The notes below the pieces were generated by a model. That model had not been told where the DNA came from, made no database searches, and saw only the letters and a list, made by a program, of their open reading frames with translations. A stretch of DNA of 7,860 nt, taken from contig JAEWSN010000243.1 of the NCBI GenBank assembly GCA_023459915.1, forward strand, positions 1-7,860, read 5' to 3'. Every line of letters starts with the position of its first letter. The first letter of the stretch is position 1. The position numbers were made by a program, and so were the translations under genes. This stretch comes from Bacillota bacterium. GTDB lineage: Bacteria; Bacillota; Clostridia; DSM-8532. Below, one piece after another: positions 1-6,581 of the stretch.

Positions 1-2
1 AC

Positions 3-74
3 GGTCATAACTCCGGCCGTTGTGAGAGAATCATTCAGGATGAAATTGCTTTAGACATTCAACGGCCGGAGTAA
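3..74 (+). CDS. Possible 3' end of an upstream gene (unrecognised)
   Basis: One reading frame is open from the left edge to a TAA at 72-74. Its last residues read ...CERIIQDEIALDIQRPE. I do not recognise a family from this short tail. A second frame is also open from the edge, to a TAG at 52-54, so the choice of frame is weak. If this tail is real, the upstream gene ends 48 nt before trpB and could be the first part of the same operon, for example trpE or trpG. Nothing in the residues proves that. Confidence 0.2.
   Translation, partial: GHNSGRCERIIQDEIALDIQRPE
10..72. repeat. 13-bp perfect inverted repeat upstream of trpB
   Basis: The arm at 10-22 (ACTCCGGCCGTTG) is the exact reverse complement of the arm at 60-72. 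The arms are separated by 37 nt of less GC-rich sequence. As RNA this would be a strong GC-rich stem, ending about 40 nt before the trpB ribosome binding site. No T-tract follows, so it is not a standard intrinsic terminator. There is no run of Trp codons in the interval and no T-box motif that I can see, so classical attenuation is not supported. It could be a regulatory hairpin, a pair of protein-binding half-sites, or a stem at the end of an upstream gene. Confidence 0.6.
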
Positions 75-122
75 TACCTCAGGCAGATGCGGGAATGGCA
101 CGGTTCGGCAGGGAGGAGCGAC

Positions 123-1307
123 ATGGGCAAGGGAAGATTTGGCGAATACGGGGGGCAGTACATGCCTGAAACGCTGATGACGGCGGTTCAGGAGCTGGAG
201 GAGGCCTACGCGTTTTACAGCAGGGATCCGCAGTTCCAGGAAGACCTGGACAGCCTGCTGCGCAATTACGCGGGCAGGCCGTCGCGACTGTATTTCGCGG
301 AGAAGATGACCCGGGATCTCGGCGGCGCGAAGGTTTACCTGAAGCGGGAGGACCTCAATCACACGGGCTCCCACAAAATCAACAATGTCCTGGGGCAGGT
401 GCTGCTGGCCAAGCGTATGGGCAAAACCCGGGTCATTGCCGAAACCGGCGCCGGCCAGCATGGCGTGGCGGTCGCGACGGCTGCCGCCCTGATGGACATG
501 GCCTGCGACATCTACATGGGCAAGGAGGACACCGAACGCCAGGCCCTGAACGTGTATCGCATGGAGCTGCTGGGCGCGGCGGTGCATCCGGTCACCACCG
601 GCACCATGACGCTCAAGGATGCCGTCAACGCGGCCATGCGCGAATGGACCTCCCGCATGGCGGACACCCTGTATGTGCTGGGATCCGTGATGGGGCCGCA
701 CCCGTTTCCCACGATTGTCCGGGATTTGCAGAAGGTCATCGGCAAGGAGATCAAGGAGCAGCTCCTGCAGGCCGAAGGGAAGCTGCCGGATGTCGTCCTT
801 GCCTGTGTGGGCGGAGGCAGCAACGCCATGGGCGCGTTTTACGAGTTCATCGGGGACGCCTCGGTGCGGCTCATCGGCTGCGAGGCGGCCGGACTGGGCG
901 TGGACAACCCCAAAAACGCGGCAACCATCGCCAACGGCACCGTCGGCGTGTTCCATGGCATGAAATCCTATTTCTGCCAGGATGAATACGGGCAGATCGC
1001 GCCGGTCCATTCCATCTCGGCCGGGCTCGACTATCCCGGCATCGGTCCGGAGCACGCACACCTTTCCGACATCGGCCGGGCGCAGTATGTGCCCGTGACG
1101 GACGCGGAGGCCGTGACGGCGTTCGAATACCTTTCCCGGACGGAGGGCATCATCCCCGCGATTGAGAGTGCCCATGCCGTAGCGCACGCCATGAAGCTTG
1201 CGCCCACGATGGAACCGGACGACATCATGGTCATCAATCTTTCCGGCCGGGGCGACAAGGATGTCGCGGCCATCGCCAGATACAAGGGGGTAACGTTGTA
1301 TGAATAA
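123..1307 (+). CDS. trpB: Tryptophan synthase beta chain
   Basis: This 394-aa protein is the PLP-dependent beta subunit of tryptophan synthase. It joins indole, channelled from TrpA, to serine to make tryptophan in the cytoplasm. The PLP-binding Lys is K85 in HTGSHKINN, the catalytic Glu is E107 in ETGAGQHG, and the cofactor phosphate loop GGGSN is at 230-234. The HSISAGLDYPG segment (296-306) and the C-terminal SGRGDKD (374-380) are intact. Length and motifs match the ordinary TrpB1 type rather than TrpB2. I chose ATG 123 because GGGAGG at 111-116 lies 6 nt upstream. The in-frame ATG at 87 would add 12 residues unlike the family and has no comparable site. Its stop overlaps the trpA start by 8 nt, fitting the 1:1 production expected for the alpha-beta complex. 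Confidence 0.97.
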   Translation: MGKGRFGEYGGQYMPETLMTAVQELEEAYAFYSRDPQFQEDLDSLLRNYAGRPSRLYFAEKMTRDLGGAKVYLKREDLNHTGSHKINNVLGQVLLAKRMGKTRVIAETGAGQHGVAVATAAALMDMACDIYMGKEDTERQALNVYRMELLGAAVHPVTTGTMTLKDAVNAAMREWTSRMADTLYVLGSVMGPHPFPTIVRDLQKVIGKEIKEQLLQAEGKLPDVVLACVGGGSNAMGAFYEFIGDASVRLIGCEAAGLGVDNPKNAATIANGTVGVFHGMKSYFCQDEYGQIAPVHSISAGLDYPGIGPEHAHLSDIGRAQYVPVTDAEAVTAFEYLSRTEGIIPAIESAHAVAHAMKLAPTMEPDDIMVINLSGRGDKDVAAIARYKGVTLYE

Positions 1308-2094
1308 GCTGACGGACGCTTTCCGGAACAATAAAGCCTTTGTTGCCTTTGTCACGGGCGGGGACCCGGATCTCGAAACCACCGAGGCGCTGATTCCCGC
1401 CATGGCCGCCGCGGGAGCCGACCTGATAGAGATTGGCATTCCCTTTTCGGATCCGGTCGCGGAAGGGCCGGTGATTCAGGACGCGGATGAACGGGCGCTC
1501 AAGGCGGGCTGTACCACGGACAAGCTCTTTGACATGGTCGCGCGGGTCCGGAAGAAAACAGCGGTGCCCCTGCTGTTCATGACCTATCTCAATCCCATCT
1601 TCACCTACGGAAAGGAGAAGTTTTTGCGCCGGTGCGCCGAATGCGGCATTGACGGGCTCATCGTGCCGGACATGCCCTACGAGGAAAAGGGAGAATTGGC
1701 CGATGTGTGCCGGCAGCACGGGGTCACGCTGATTTCCATGCTCGCGCCCACCTCCGAGGCCCGTGTCGCGGCCATCGCCCGGGAAGCGGAAGGCTTCCTC
1801 TACTGCGTGTCCTCGCTGGGGGTGACCGGGGTACGCAGCGAGATCACGTCGGACATCGGCCGGATCGTGCACAAGATCCGCGAGGTGTCGGACATTCCGT
1901 GTGCCATCGGCTTTGGCATCTCCACCCCGGAACAGGCCGGCCGGATGGCCCGGCTGGCCGACGGCGCCATTGTCGGCAGCGCCATTGTCAGGCTGGTGGC
2001 CCAATTTGGAAAGAACTGTGTTGAACCCGTCGCGGCGTATGTCCGCGACATGAAGCAGGGCATCCTGGATGCCACGGCGGCGCAAGCCAAGTAG
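1300..2094 (+). CDS. trpA: Tryptophan synthase alpha chain
   Basis: This 264-aa TIM-barrel protein cleaves indole-3-glycerol phosphate to indole and glyceraldehyde 3-phosphate, and passes indole to TrpB. The catalytic Glu (Salmonella E49) is E44 in LIEIGIPFSDP. The second catalytic residue, Asp60 in Salmonella (SDPLADGP), is Glu55 here (SDPVAEGP). This is a conservative change that I believe recurs in some Clostridia. The mobile loop and phosphate site are visible as SSLGVTG (171-177), GFGIS (204-208) and VGSAIV (225-230). The length is typical. The start lies inside the end of trpB (ATGAATAA shared), preceded by AAGGGGG at 1284-1290, so the two subunits are probably translationally coupled. 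A 22-nt gap with a new ribosome binding site separates it from trpD. Confidence 0.96.
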   Translation: MNKLTDAFRNNKAFVAFVTGGDPDLETTEALIPAMAAAGADLIEIGIPFSDPVAEGPVIQDADERALKAGCTTDKLFDMVARVRKKTAVPLLFMTYLNPIFTYGKEKFLRRCAECGIDGLIVPDMPYEEKGELADVCRQHGVTLISMLAPTSEARVAAIAREAEGFLYCVSSLGVTGVRSEITSDIGRIVHKIREVSDIPCAIGFGISTPEQAGRMARLADGAIVGSAIVRLVAQFGKNCVEPVAAYVRDMKQGILDATAAQAK

Positions 2095-2116
2095 AGGAAA
2101 CGAGGAGGGAATCCAC

Positions 2117-3142
2117 ATGTACAAGAACATCCTGAACAAGGCAACCACCCACCAGGAGCTTTCCGAGGAAGAGGTCTTCGAACTCATCGGCGCCATCAAC
2201 CGGGATGAGGTCAGTAACGTGCAAATCGCGGGATTCCAGGTGGCGCTGCTGATGAAAGGCTCCTCCACAAAGGAAATCGGGTACATCGCCAAGGCCATGC
2301 GCGAGAACTGCGTGCCGTTGCGCCCCAACGTCAACGAAGCCCTGATGGACACCTGCGGCACCGGCGGCGGCCTGAGCACGTTCAACATCTCCACGGCGAC
2401 CGCCATTGTGGCCGCGGCGGCGGGCATTCCCATCGCCAAGCATGGCAGCCGCTCCATCTCCAGCCTCTCCGGCAGCGCGGATGTGCTCGAGGCCCTTGGC
2501 GTCAACATCAATCTGGAGCCGGCGCAGGCGGAACAGATGATTGAACAGATTGGCATCGCGTTTCTCTACGCGCCGCTGTTCCATCCGGTCATGTGCAAGG
2601 TGTTGCCGGCCGAAACCGACCTTGGCATCAAGACCATTTTCTACACCATCATCGGCCCGCTGATCAATCCCACACTGGCGACCCGTCACCTGCTCGGCGT
2701 CTACAAGCCCGAACTGCTGGACATCGTGGCCTCCGTGGCCCGGGATTTGGGATACACGGACGCGATGTTCGTACACGGACTCGATGGATTGGATGAGATT
2801 TCCCTCATTGGCAAGACAAGAATCAATGAGCTCAAGGATGGCGAAATCACAACCTATGAAATTGCGCCTGAAGATTTCGGCATGGCGCGCTGCACGCTCG
2901 AGGAGATCAAGACCGGCACGCCGGAGGAGAATGCGAAAACCATTCGGGGTGTGTTCTCCGGGGAAATGACGGGCCCGAGCCGCAACGCGATCGTGCTCAA
3001 CGCGGCCGGCGCGCTGAAGGTCGGCGGCAAGGCCGCCTCGTTTGCCGAAGGCATTGCCCTGGCCAACCGGTTGATCGACAGCGGCGCCGCGGCGCAGAAG
3101 CTGCAGCAGCTCGCCGAAATGTCCAATTCGTTTGTGGGGTGA
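2117..3142 (+). CDS. trpD: Anthranilate phosphoribosyltransferase, variant active site
   Basis: This 341-aa protein should transfer phosphoribose from PRPP to anthranilate, the first step after anthranilate synthase. Family landmarks are DTCGTGGG (78-85, the PRPP loop), KHGSRSISS (108-116), GSADVLEALG (119-128), GPLINP (180-185) and HGLDGLDE (220-227, with the metal-binding Asp-Glu pair). The loop differs from the usual GTGGD: it lacks the Asp and is one residue shorter. KHGNR reads KHGSR. By eye, the Arg that contacts anthranilate in Sulfolobus TrpD (R164, in VRKTLG) aligns with E166 in PAETDLG. ATG 2117 is supported by CGAGGAGGG at 2101-2109. An in-frame ATG at 2069, inside trpA, would add 16 unrelated residues. 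The operon context argues for TrpD despite the deviations. A related nucleoside phosphorylase-like enzyme is much less likely. Confidence 0.9.
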   Translation: MYKNILNKATTHQELSEEEVFELIGAINRDEVSNVQIAGFQVALLMKGSSTKEIGYIAKAMRENCVPLRPNVNEALMDTCGTGGGLSTFNISTATAIVAAAAGIPIAKHGSRSISSLSGSADVLEALGVNINLEPAQAEQMIEQIGIAFLYAPLFHPVMCKVLPAETDLGIKTIFYTIIGPLINPTLATRHLLGVYKPELLDIVASVARDLGYTDAMFVHGLDGLDEISLIGKTRINELKDGEITTYEIAPEDFGMARCTLEEIKTGTPEENAKTIRGVFSGEMTGPSRNAIVLNAAGALKVGGKAASFAEGIALANRLIDSGAAAQKLQQLAEMSNSFVG

Positions 3143-3146
3143 GGGA

Positions 3147-3866
3147 ATGAACACCAGATTTTCCGACGCGCTCCGCGCAAGAAAAAAGGCAGGGTTCATC
3201 CCCGTGATCCCCGATTTCAAGGCCATCTCGCCGCAGCATGGGGATCTGTTTCGTGGCAGGGATCCGCTTGAAGCGGCAAGACGGTTGATGCGGGAAGGGG
3301 CCACCGCCTTGTCGGTTGTCACGGAGCCGGAGGCGTTCGGTGGCTCACTGGACCTGTTGCGGCGCATGGTGAGTGAGACCGGTTTGCCCGTGCTCCGCAA
3401 GGATTTCATCACCAGCCCGGAGGACCTGAAAATCACCAGGGCGTGCGGCGCGGAAGCGGTGCTGCTCATCTGCGCCATGCATACGCTGCCAGCCTTGACC
3501 GCACTATATGATACGGCCATGAGCATGGGGCTGGAGCCACTGGTGGAGGCGCACACACAGGAGGAACTGGGCTGGGCGGCCCAGCTGGGCGCAAGGCTGG
3601 TGGGCATCAACAACCGGGACATCCTGGCGCTGGAACGCGATGGCGGGACGGTTTCGGCCACCGCGTCCCTGGCCGTGCATGCGCCACGCAACGCCTTTCT
3701 GGTAAGCGAAAGCGCCATCGGCACGGCCGCGGAGGCGCAGGCGGCCATCCGTGCAGGCGCGGATGCCGTGCTGGTCGGCACCGCGCTCTGGCAGGCGGCG
3801 GACATGGGGGCCTGTTACCGGGCACTGTGCGCGGGAAGCGGGGCTGCCGGAGAGGACGCGCCATGA
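3147..3866 (+). CDS. trpC: Indole-3-glycerol phosphate synthase, compact variant
   Basis: This 239-aa TIM-barrel enzyme converts the TrpF product CdRP into indole-3-glycerol phosphate, with loss of CO2 and water. Aligned by eye to Sulfolobus IGPS, the catalytic set is D23 (for E51), K25 (K53), K85 in LRKDFI (K110), E134 in PLVEAH (E159), N155 in GINNRD (N180), and E188-S189 in VSESAIG (E210-S211). All are kept except the conservative Glu to Asp change at D23. Only 22 residues precede that position instead of nearly 50, so the N-terminal helix region is much shorter than in classic IGPS. The strand-1 motif PDFKAISPQHGDLFRGRDP is also non-textbook. ATG 3147 follows the trpD stop by 4 nt, with GGGGTGAGGG just upstream. 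A TTG at 3132, inside trpD, is possible but less likely. The stop overlaps the trpF start in ATGA. Confidence 0.92.
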   Translation: MNTRFSDALRARKKAGFIPVIPDFKAISPQHGDLFRGRDPLEAARRLMREGATALSVVTEPEAFGGSLDLLRRMVSETGLPVLRKDFITSPEDLKITRACGAEAVLLICAMHTLPALTALYDTAMSMGLEPLVEAHTQEELGWAAQLGARLVGINNRDILALERDGGTVSATASLAVHAPRNAFLVSESAIGTAAEAQAAIRAGADAVLVGTALWQAADMGACYRALCAGSGAAGEDAP

Positions 3867-4543
3867 GCGATGTCACCGTGAAGATTTGCGGATTGATGCG
3901 CGAAGCGGATGTGCGGCTGTGTCTGGATCTGGGGGTGGATGTGCTCGGGTTTGTCACGGAGTATCCGGTACCGGTTCCCTGGAATCTTCACCGCGACGAG
4001 GTGCGGCCGCTCCTTGAAAGGGTGCGGTCGCCACGCCGGAGCTGTCTGGTGACCGGCGGCCCCCCGGAAAAGGTCATCGCACTGGCGTCGGCGCTGCGTC
4101 CCTCCCTGATGCAGTTGCACTACCGGGAGACGCTGGCGGACACCCTCAAGATCACGGAAGCGCTTGGCGCCCTGAAGATTGGGATCCTCAAAACCGTTCC
4201 GCCGGAGCCGGAGGAACGGTTGCACCAGTTCGGAACAACGGATCTGGCCGCGATTGTCCAGGCGCTGAACGAAACGGGAATCCACGCGCTGTTGGCGGAC
4301 TCGCGGGTTCCGTCCCGTGCCGCGCAGCAGGGGTCCGCGCTGGATTTGGATTTCTGCCGGGACATCCTCCGGCTGTCAAGCAAGCCGGTGATCCTTGCGG
4401 GCGGCATTCATGCGGACAATGTCCGCGACATTCTGGAGCAGACCGGCGCGGCGTTCATCGATGTCATGACCGGTGTGGAACGGGCTCCGGGAGAGAAAGA
4501 CGCCGCGTTGCTGCGCCGGCTGCTGGCAGCGGTTCACCGGTAG
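3863..4543 (+). CDS. trpF: Phosphoribosylanthranilate isomerase, variant
   Basis: This 226-aa TIM-barrel isomerase carries out the Amadori rearrangement of phosphoribosylanthranilate to CdRP, between TrpD and TrpC. The catalytic Cys is C9 in VKICGL. The general acid Asp is best assigned to D146 in HALLADSR. QLH (84-86), LAGGI (178-182) and the phosphate-binding DVMTGVE (200-206) are recognisable. After strand 2 it reads GFVTEYPVPVPWNL rather than the usual GF.F...SPRY pattern, and DVMTGVE replaces DVSSGVE, so it belongs to a divergent TrpF branch. The length is slightly above the usual 200-210. ATG 3863 shares ATGA with the trpC stop, indicating translational coupling. A start further upstream inside trpC would add residues without family similarity. 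This is the last gene of the operon, facing the convergent GH39 gene. Confidence 0.92.
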   Translation: MSDVTVKICGLMREADVRLCLDLGVDVLGFVTEYPVPVPWNLHRDEVRPLLERVRSPRRSCLVTGGPPEKVIALASALRPSLMQLHYRETLADTLKITEALGALKIGILKTVPPEPEERLHQFGTTDLAAIVQALNETGIHALLADSRVPSRAAQQGSALDLDFCRDILRLSSKPVILAGGIHADNVRDILEQTGAAFIDVMTGVERAPGEKDAALLRRLLAAVHR

Positions 4544-4625
4544 CCGGCAGATGGCCCGTCCGGTTTGCCGGCAGGCGGCGTGCGATGCATGTCAGTTGCC
4601 TTCTGCGTTGTGCAGGTCTGCCGGC
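4543..4625. terminator. Candidate bidirectional terminator region with a triple GCCGGCAG motif
   Basis: The 85-nt gap between the convergent trpF and GH39 genes contains GCCGGCAG at 4543-4550 (beginning on the last base of the trpF stop) and again at 4567-4574. Its exact reverse complement CTGCCGGC is at 4618-4625, just short of the GH39 stop. The third copy can pair with either of the first two, and the GCCGGC core is itself a palindrome, so alternative hairpins are possible. No T-run follows on either strand, so an intrinsic terminator is only a suggestion based on position and pairing. Confidence 0.4.
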
Positions 4626-4628
4626 GCG

Positions 4629-6326
4629 TCACACAAGCCGCAGGTCAATCAGGGAAACCGCGTGCGCGGGCATGGGGAAGGTCAGGCGTACCTGATCCTG
4701 CACGACAGGCACGGTCTGTGGCGCTGCCAGGGGCTCAAGCCGCGCGCCGCGCTTCAATGCGTCCATTTGCGCCGGTTTGGGGTATTCGGGACAACCCATG
4801 GCTTGCCAATGGGTGTGCGCGTTGCTGTGGGTTGCGTCGATCCGCAGGTGGGTGACCTGCACCTCCCGCCCCTCCAACCCGCCCTGCAAGCCGGGTATCT
4901 GGGACAACGCGCGCACCGACAGGGTCAGCTGTTGTGTCTCCCGCACGTCCCAGTCATCGTGGTGGCTGTAGATGAGCACGGCCAGTGTGCCGTCTTTTGT
5001 GAGGGTCGCCGTGCCGGAAATGTCTGGCGGTGTGGTTCCCGTACCCCGGCACCCCGTGTCGGCGGGCGCCTCCTGGTGTGCGGGTGCCGCCATGAACCGT
5101 TCCCCGGAGGAACACAGCGAAAGCGTCTTTTCCCCAAGCCGGGAGAACAGCCGGAATGCGTTCATCACCGGCTTGTCGATGCCCTGGGTGGAAAAGGTGC
5201 GGGTTCCCTCAAAGCAGCGTTCGCCCCGGAACAAAAACGCCCAGGCCAGCGGCCGGACGGGGGAGCCCCATTCGCGCGCCAGCGCTTCGATGTGATGGTA
5301 TCCGCAGGCCACGTAGCTGGCATAGTATTCGGTGTTCCGGAATTTCATGTTCGCGTTGTCGCATACGCCGCCGGCCGCCCATCCATCCGGATCAGCCTCG
5401 GAAAGCACCACCTCGAGTCCGCCGAACCCGTGCCGGCGCATGGCGTCCAGCCCGGTGCGAACCTGGGAAACCTGCTTGCCGATGGTGGGGGTCTCCTTGC
5501 TTGCGTTGAGCTTGAAGGGAAACCCACCGCCTTTGGTGTGGAAGGTGATGAAATCGAGCCGGGTGCCAGCCGCGCCCGTGACGGCGTGCCGTCCCTGCCG
5601 GCAGTGCGTCAGGAAGGCTTCAAGAAATGCCAGGGAATTTGAACCCGGATTTGGGTCCGTTGTGCCGGGGCCACCCAGACGCGCATCGGGCAAGACTTGA
5701 TGAAGCGCGTGTTCCGTGTGGTCGAACAGGCGGAAGAATTCCTCCGGCGTCCCCTGCCAGTAGAAGATGTCAGGCTCGTTCCACAGTTCCCAGTACCAGG
5801 TGAGCACCTCGTCCCTGCCGTATCTGTCCACACAGTGGGACACCAGCGCGGCGATGAGATCCTGCCACTTGCCGTAATCCTTCGGGGGATACGCCCAGAA
5901 TTGATGCTTGTACGCATCGTACTGCTGGAAGTCGGACATGCCATCGAAATGCTTCGGATCCACCAGGTGAAACGGCAGGAAGCCGAGCTCGAAGAAGGGT
6001 TTGCAGTTGGAGCGGAGAAGCGTGTCGAGGACGCGATCCACGGTGTCCCAGGTGTAGACGGGATTTCCGGCATCGTCTTCGGAATAGGCGTTGGTGGAGC
6101 CCCATTTGTAGACCCCATGCAGATTGCCGGTGCACAGCATGTGATGCGTACGGACAAAGCAGGGGGCGGCTTCCATGGCGCCAAAGTCGGCCAGTAGTGC
6201 CTCGCCCTCGGGGGTGTGCGTGTAGTTGTTCTCATCGTACCCGATGTACCGCCAGTTGCGTGCCAGAAGGCCCGTTTCCCGGCCGGCGTCGATCTCGATG
6301 GCAATGGGGTGGGTGTGCTGTTCCAT
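4629..6326 (-). CDS. Family GH39 glycoside hydrolase (beta-xylosidase / alpha-L-iduronidase type)
   Basis: This 565-aa retaining glycoside hydrolase of clan GH-A type has an N-terminal TIM barrel (about 1-410) and a beta-rich C-terminal region (about 440-565, including GTLAVLIYSHHDDWD). The acid/base is E184 in WELWNEPD. The likely nucleophile is E310 in VVLSEADPDG, closer to the EADP motif of iduronidases than to the TEFNTS motif of classic GH39 xylosidases. Other GH39-like stretches are IGYDENNYTHT (28-38), FFELGFLPF (111-119) and the PPKDYGKW segment (147-154). No signal peptide is visible, so it probably acts in the cytoplasm on imported oligosaccharides. ATG at 6326 is supported by GGGAGG (complement of 6332-6337) 5 nt upstream. 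The frame stays open upstream through the 21-bp repeats to a stop at 6495-6497, but contains no ATG, GTG or TTG. Substrate specificity cannot be read from the sequence. Confidence 0.88.
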   Translation of the reverse strand: MEQHTHPIAIEIDAGRETGLLARNWRYIGYDENNYTHTPEGEALLADFGAMEAAPCFVRTHHMLCTGNLHGVYKWGSTNAYSEDDAGNPVYTWDTVDRVLDTLLRSNCKPFFELGFLPFHLVDPKHFDGMSDFQQYDAYKHQFWAYPPKDYGKWQDLIAALVSHCVDRYGRDEVLTWYWELWNEPDIFYWQGTPEEFFRLFDHTEHALHQVLPDARLGGPGTTDPNPGSNSLAFLEAFLTHCRQGRHAVTGAAGTRLDFITFHTKGGGFPFKLNASKETPTIGKQVSQVRTGLDAMRRHGFGGLEVVLSEADPDGWAAGGVCDNANMKFRNTEYYASYVACGYHHIEALAREWGSPVRPLAWAFLFRGERCFEGTRTFSTQGIDKPVMNAFRLFSRLGEKTLSLCSSGERFMAAPAHQEAPADTGCRGTGTTPPDISGTATLTKDGTLAVLIYSHHDDWDVRETQQLTLSVRALSQIPGLQGGLEGREVQVTHLRIDATHSNAHTHWQAMGCPEYPKPAQMDALKRGARLEPLAAPQTVPVVQDQVRLTFPMPAHAVSLIDLRLV

Positions 6327-6346
6327 GATGACCTCCCGGATGCGCC

Positions 6347-6437
6347 ATGCGGCAATGATGCCTGCCGATGCGGCAATGATGCCTGCTGATGCGGCAATGA
6401 TGCCTGCCGATGCGGCAATGATGCCTGCCGATGCGGC
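6347..6437. repeat. 21-bp tandem repeat array, about 4.3 copies, in the GH39 leader
   Basis: The unit CCTGCCGATGCGGCAATGATG is perfect at 6361-6381 and 6403-6423 and has one change at 6382-6402. The last 14 bases of a unit precede the array (6347-6360) and the first 14 bases of a unit end it (6424-6437). Each unit contains a perfect palindrome TGCCG-ATG-CGGCA, and a GGCA-N4-TGCC element spans the unit junctions. The array ends 9 nt from the GH39 Shine-Dalgarno and lies downstream of a candidate - strand promoter. It may therefore act as RNA hairpins or as an operator array in the GH39 leader. Read in the GH39 frame it would encode a GIIAASA heptad, but no start codon lies upstream. Confidence 0.85.
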
Positions 6438-6496
6438 GACGGATGCCCAACGGGGAAGAGCGTTCGCTGCGTGACGGCACGGCGGCGGCTGGTATC

Positions 6497-6525
6497 ACTG
6501 TATCGGAAAGACACCCTCCTGTAAA
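6497..6525 (-). promoter_or_regulatory. Candidate sigma-70-type promoter for the GH39 gene
   Basis: On the - strand, TTTACA (complement of 6520-6525) matches the -35 consensus in 5 of 6 positions. It is 17 nt from TACAGT (complement of 6497-6502), which matches the -10 consensus in 4 of 6. Transcription would start near 6490 and give a leader of about 165 nt that includes the whole 21-bp repeat array. The call rests on consensus and spacing only. Confidence 0.45.
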
Positions 6526-6553
6526 CCGGGACTGGTTCCGGGAATGGCGCCCA

Positions 6554-6562
6554 TGATATGAT
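6554..6562 (+). promoter_or_regulatory. Candidate extended -10 promoter for the deacetylase gene
   Basis: TGATATGAT fits the extended -10 pattern TGnTATAAT with one mismatch. I see no good -35 box at the usual distance, which extended -10 promoters can do without. Transcription would start near 6569, leaving a leader of about 145 nt that contains the 17-bp repeat array before the deacetylase start. The call is based on the motif alone. Confidence 0.35.
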
Positions 6563-6581
6563 GGAACGGACCGTGGCCGCG

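Noticed and set aside
1..122. T-box, or classical trp attenuator with leader peptide
   Set aside because: No T-box core motif, no run of TGG codons in a short frame, and no hairpin followed by a T-tract.
51..1439. Long open frame on the - strand opposite trpB
   Set aside because: It mirrors the codon pattern of trpB in a GC-rich sequence, has no family similarity, and is fully covered by a certain gene.
1988..3805. Long - strand open frame opposite trpD and trpC, and another at 1234-2556
   Set aside because: Composition is typical of antisense to GC-rich genes (Arg, Ala, Ser-rich low-information sequence). The + strand genes there have clear catalytic motifs.
4473..5642. 389-codon open frame on the + strand opposite the GH39 gene
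   Set aside because: It starts inside trpF, has no recognisable domain, and is the complement of a hydrolase with both catalytic Glu residues.
6327..6494. N-terminal extension of the GH39 protein through the repeats (GIIAASA heptads)
   Set aside because: The frame is open to 6495 but has no ATG, GTG or TTG, and a good Shine-Dalgarno site supports the ATG at 6326.
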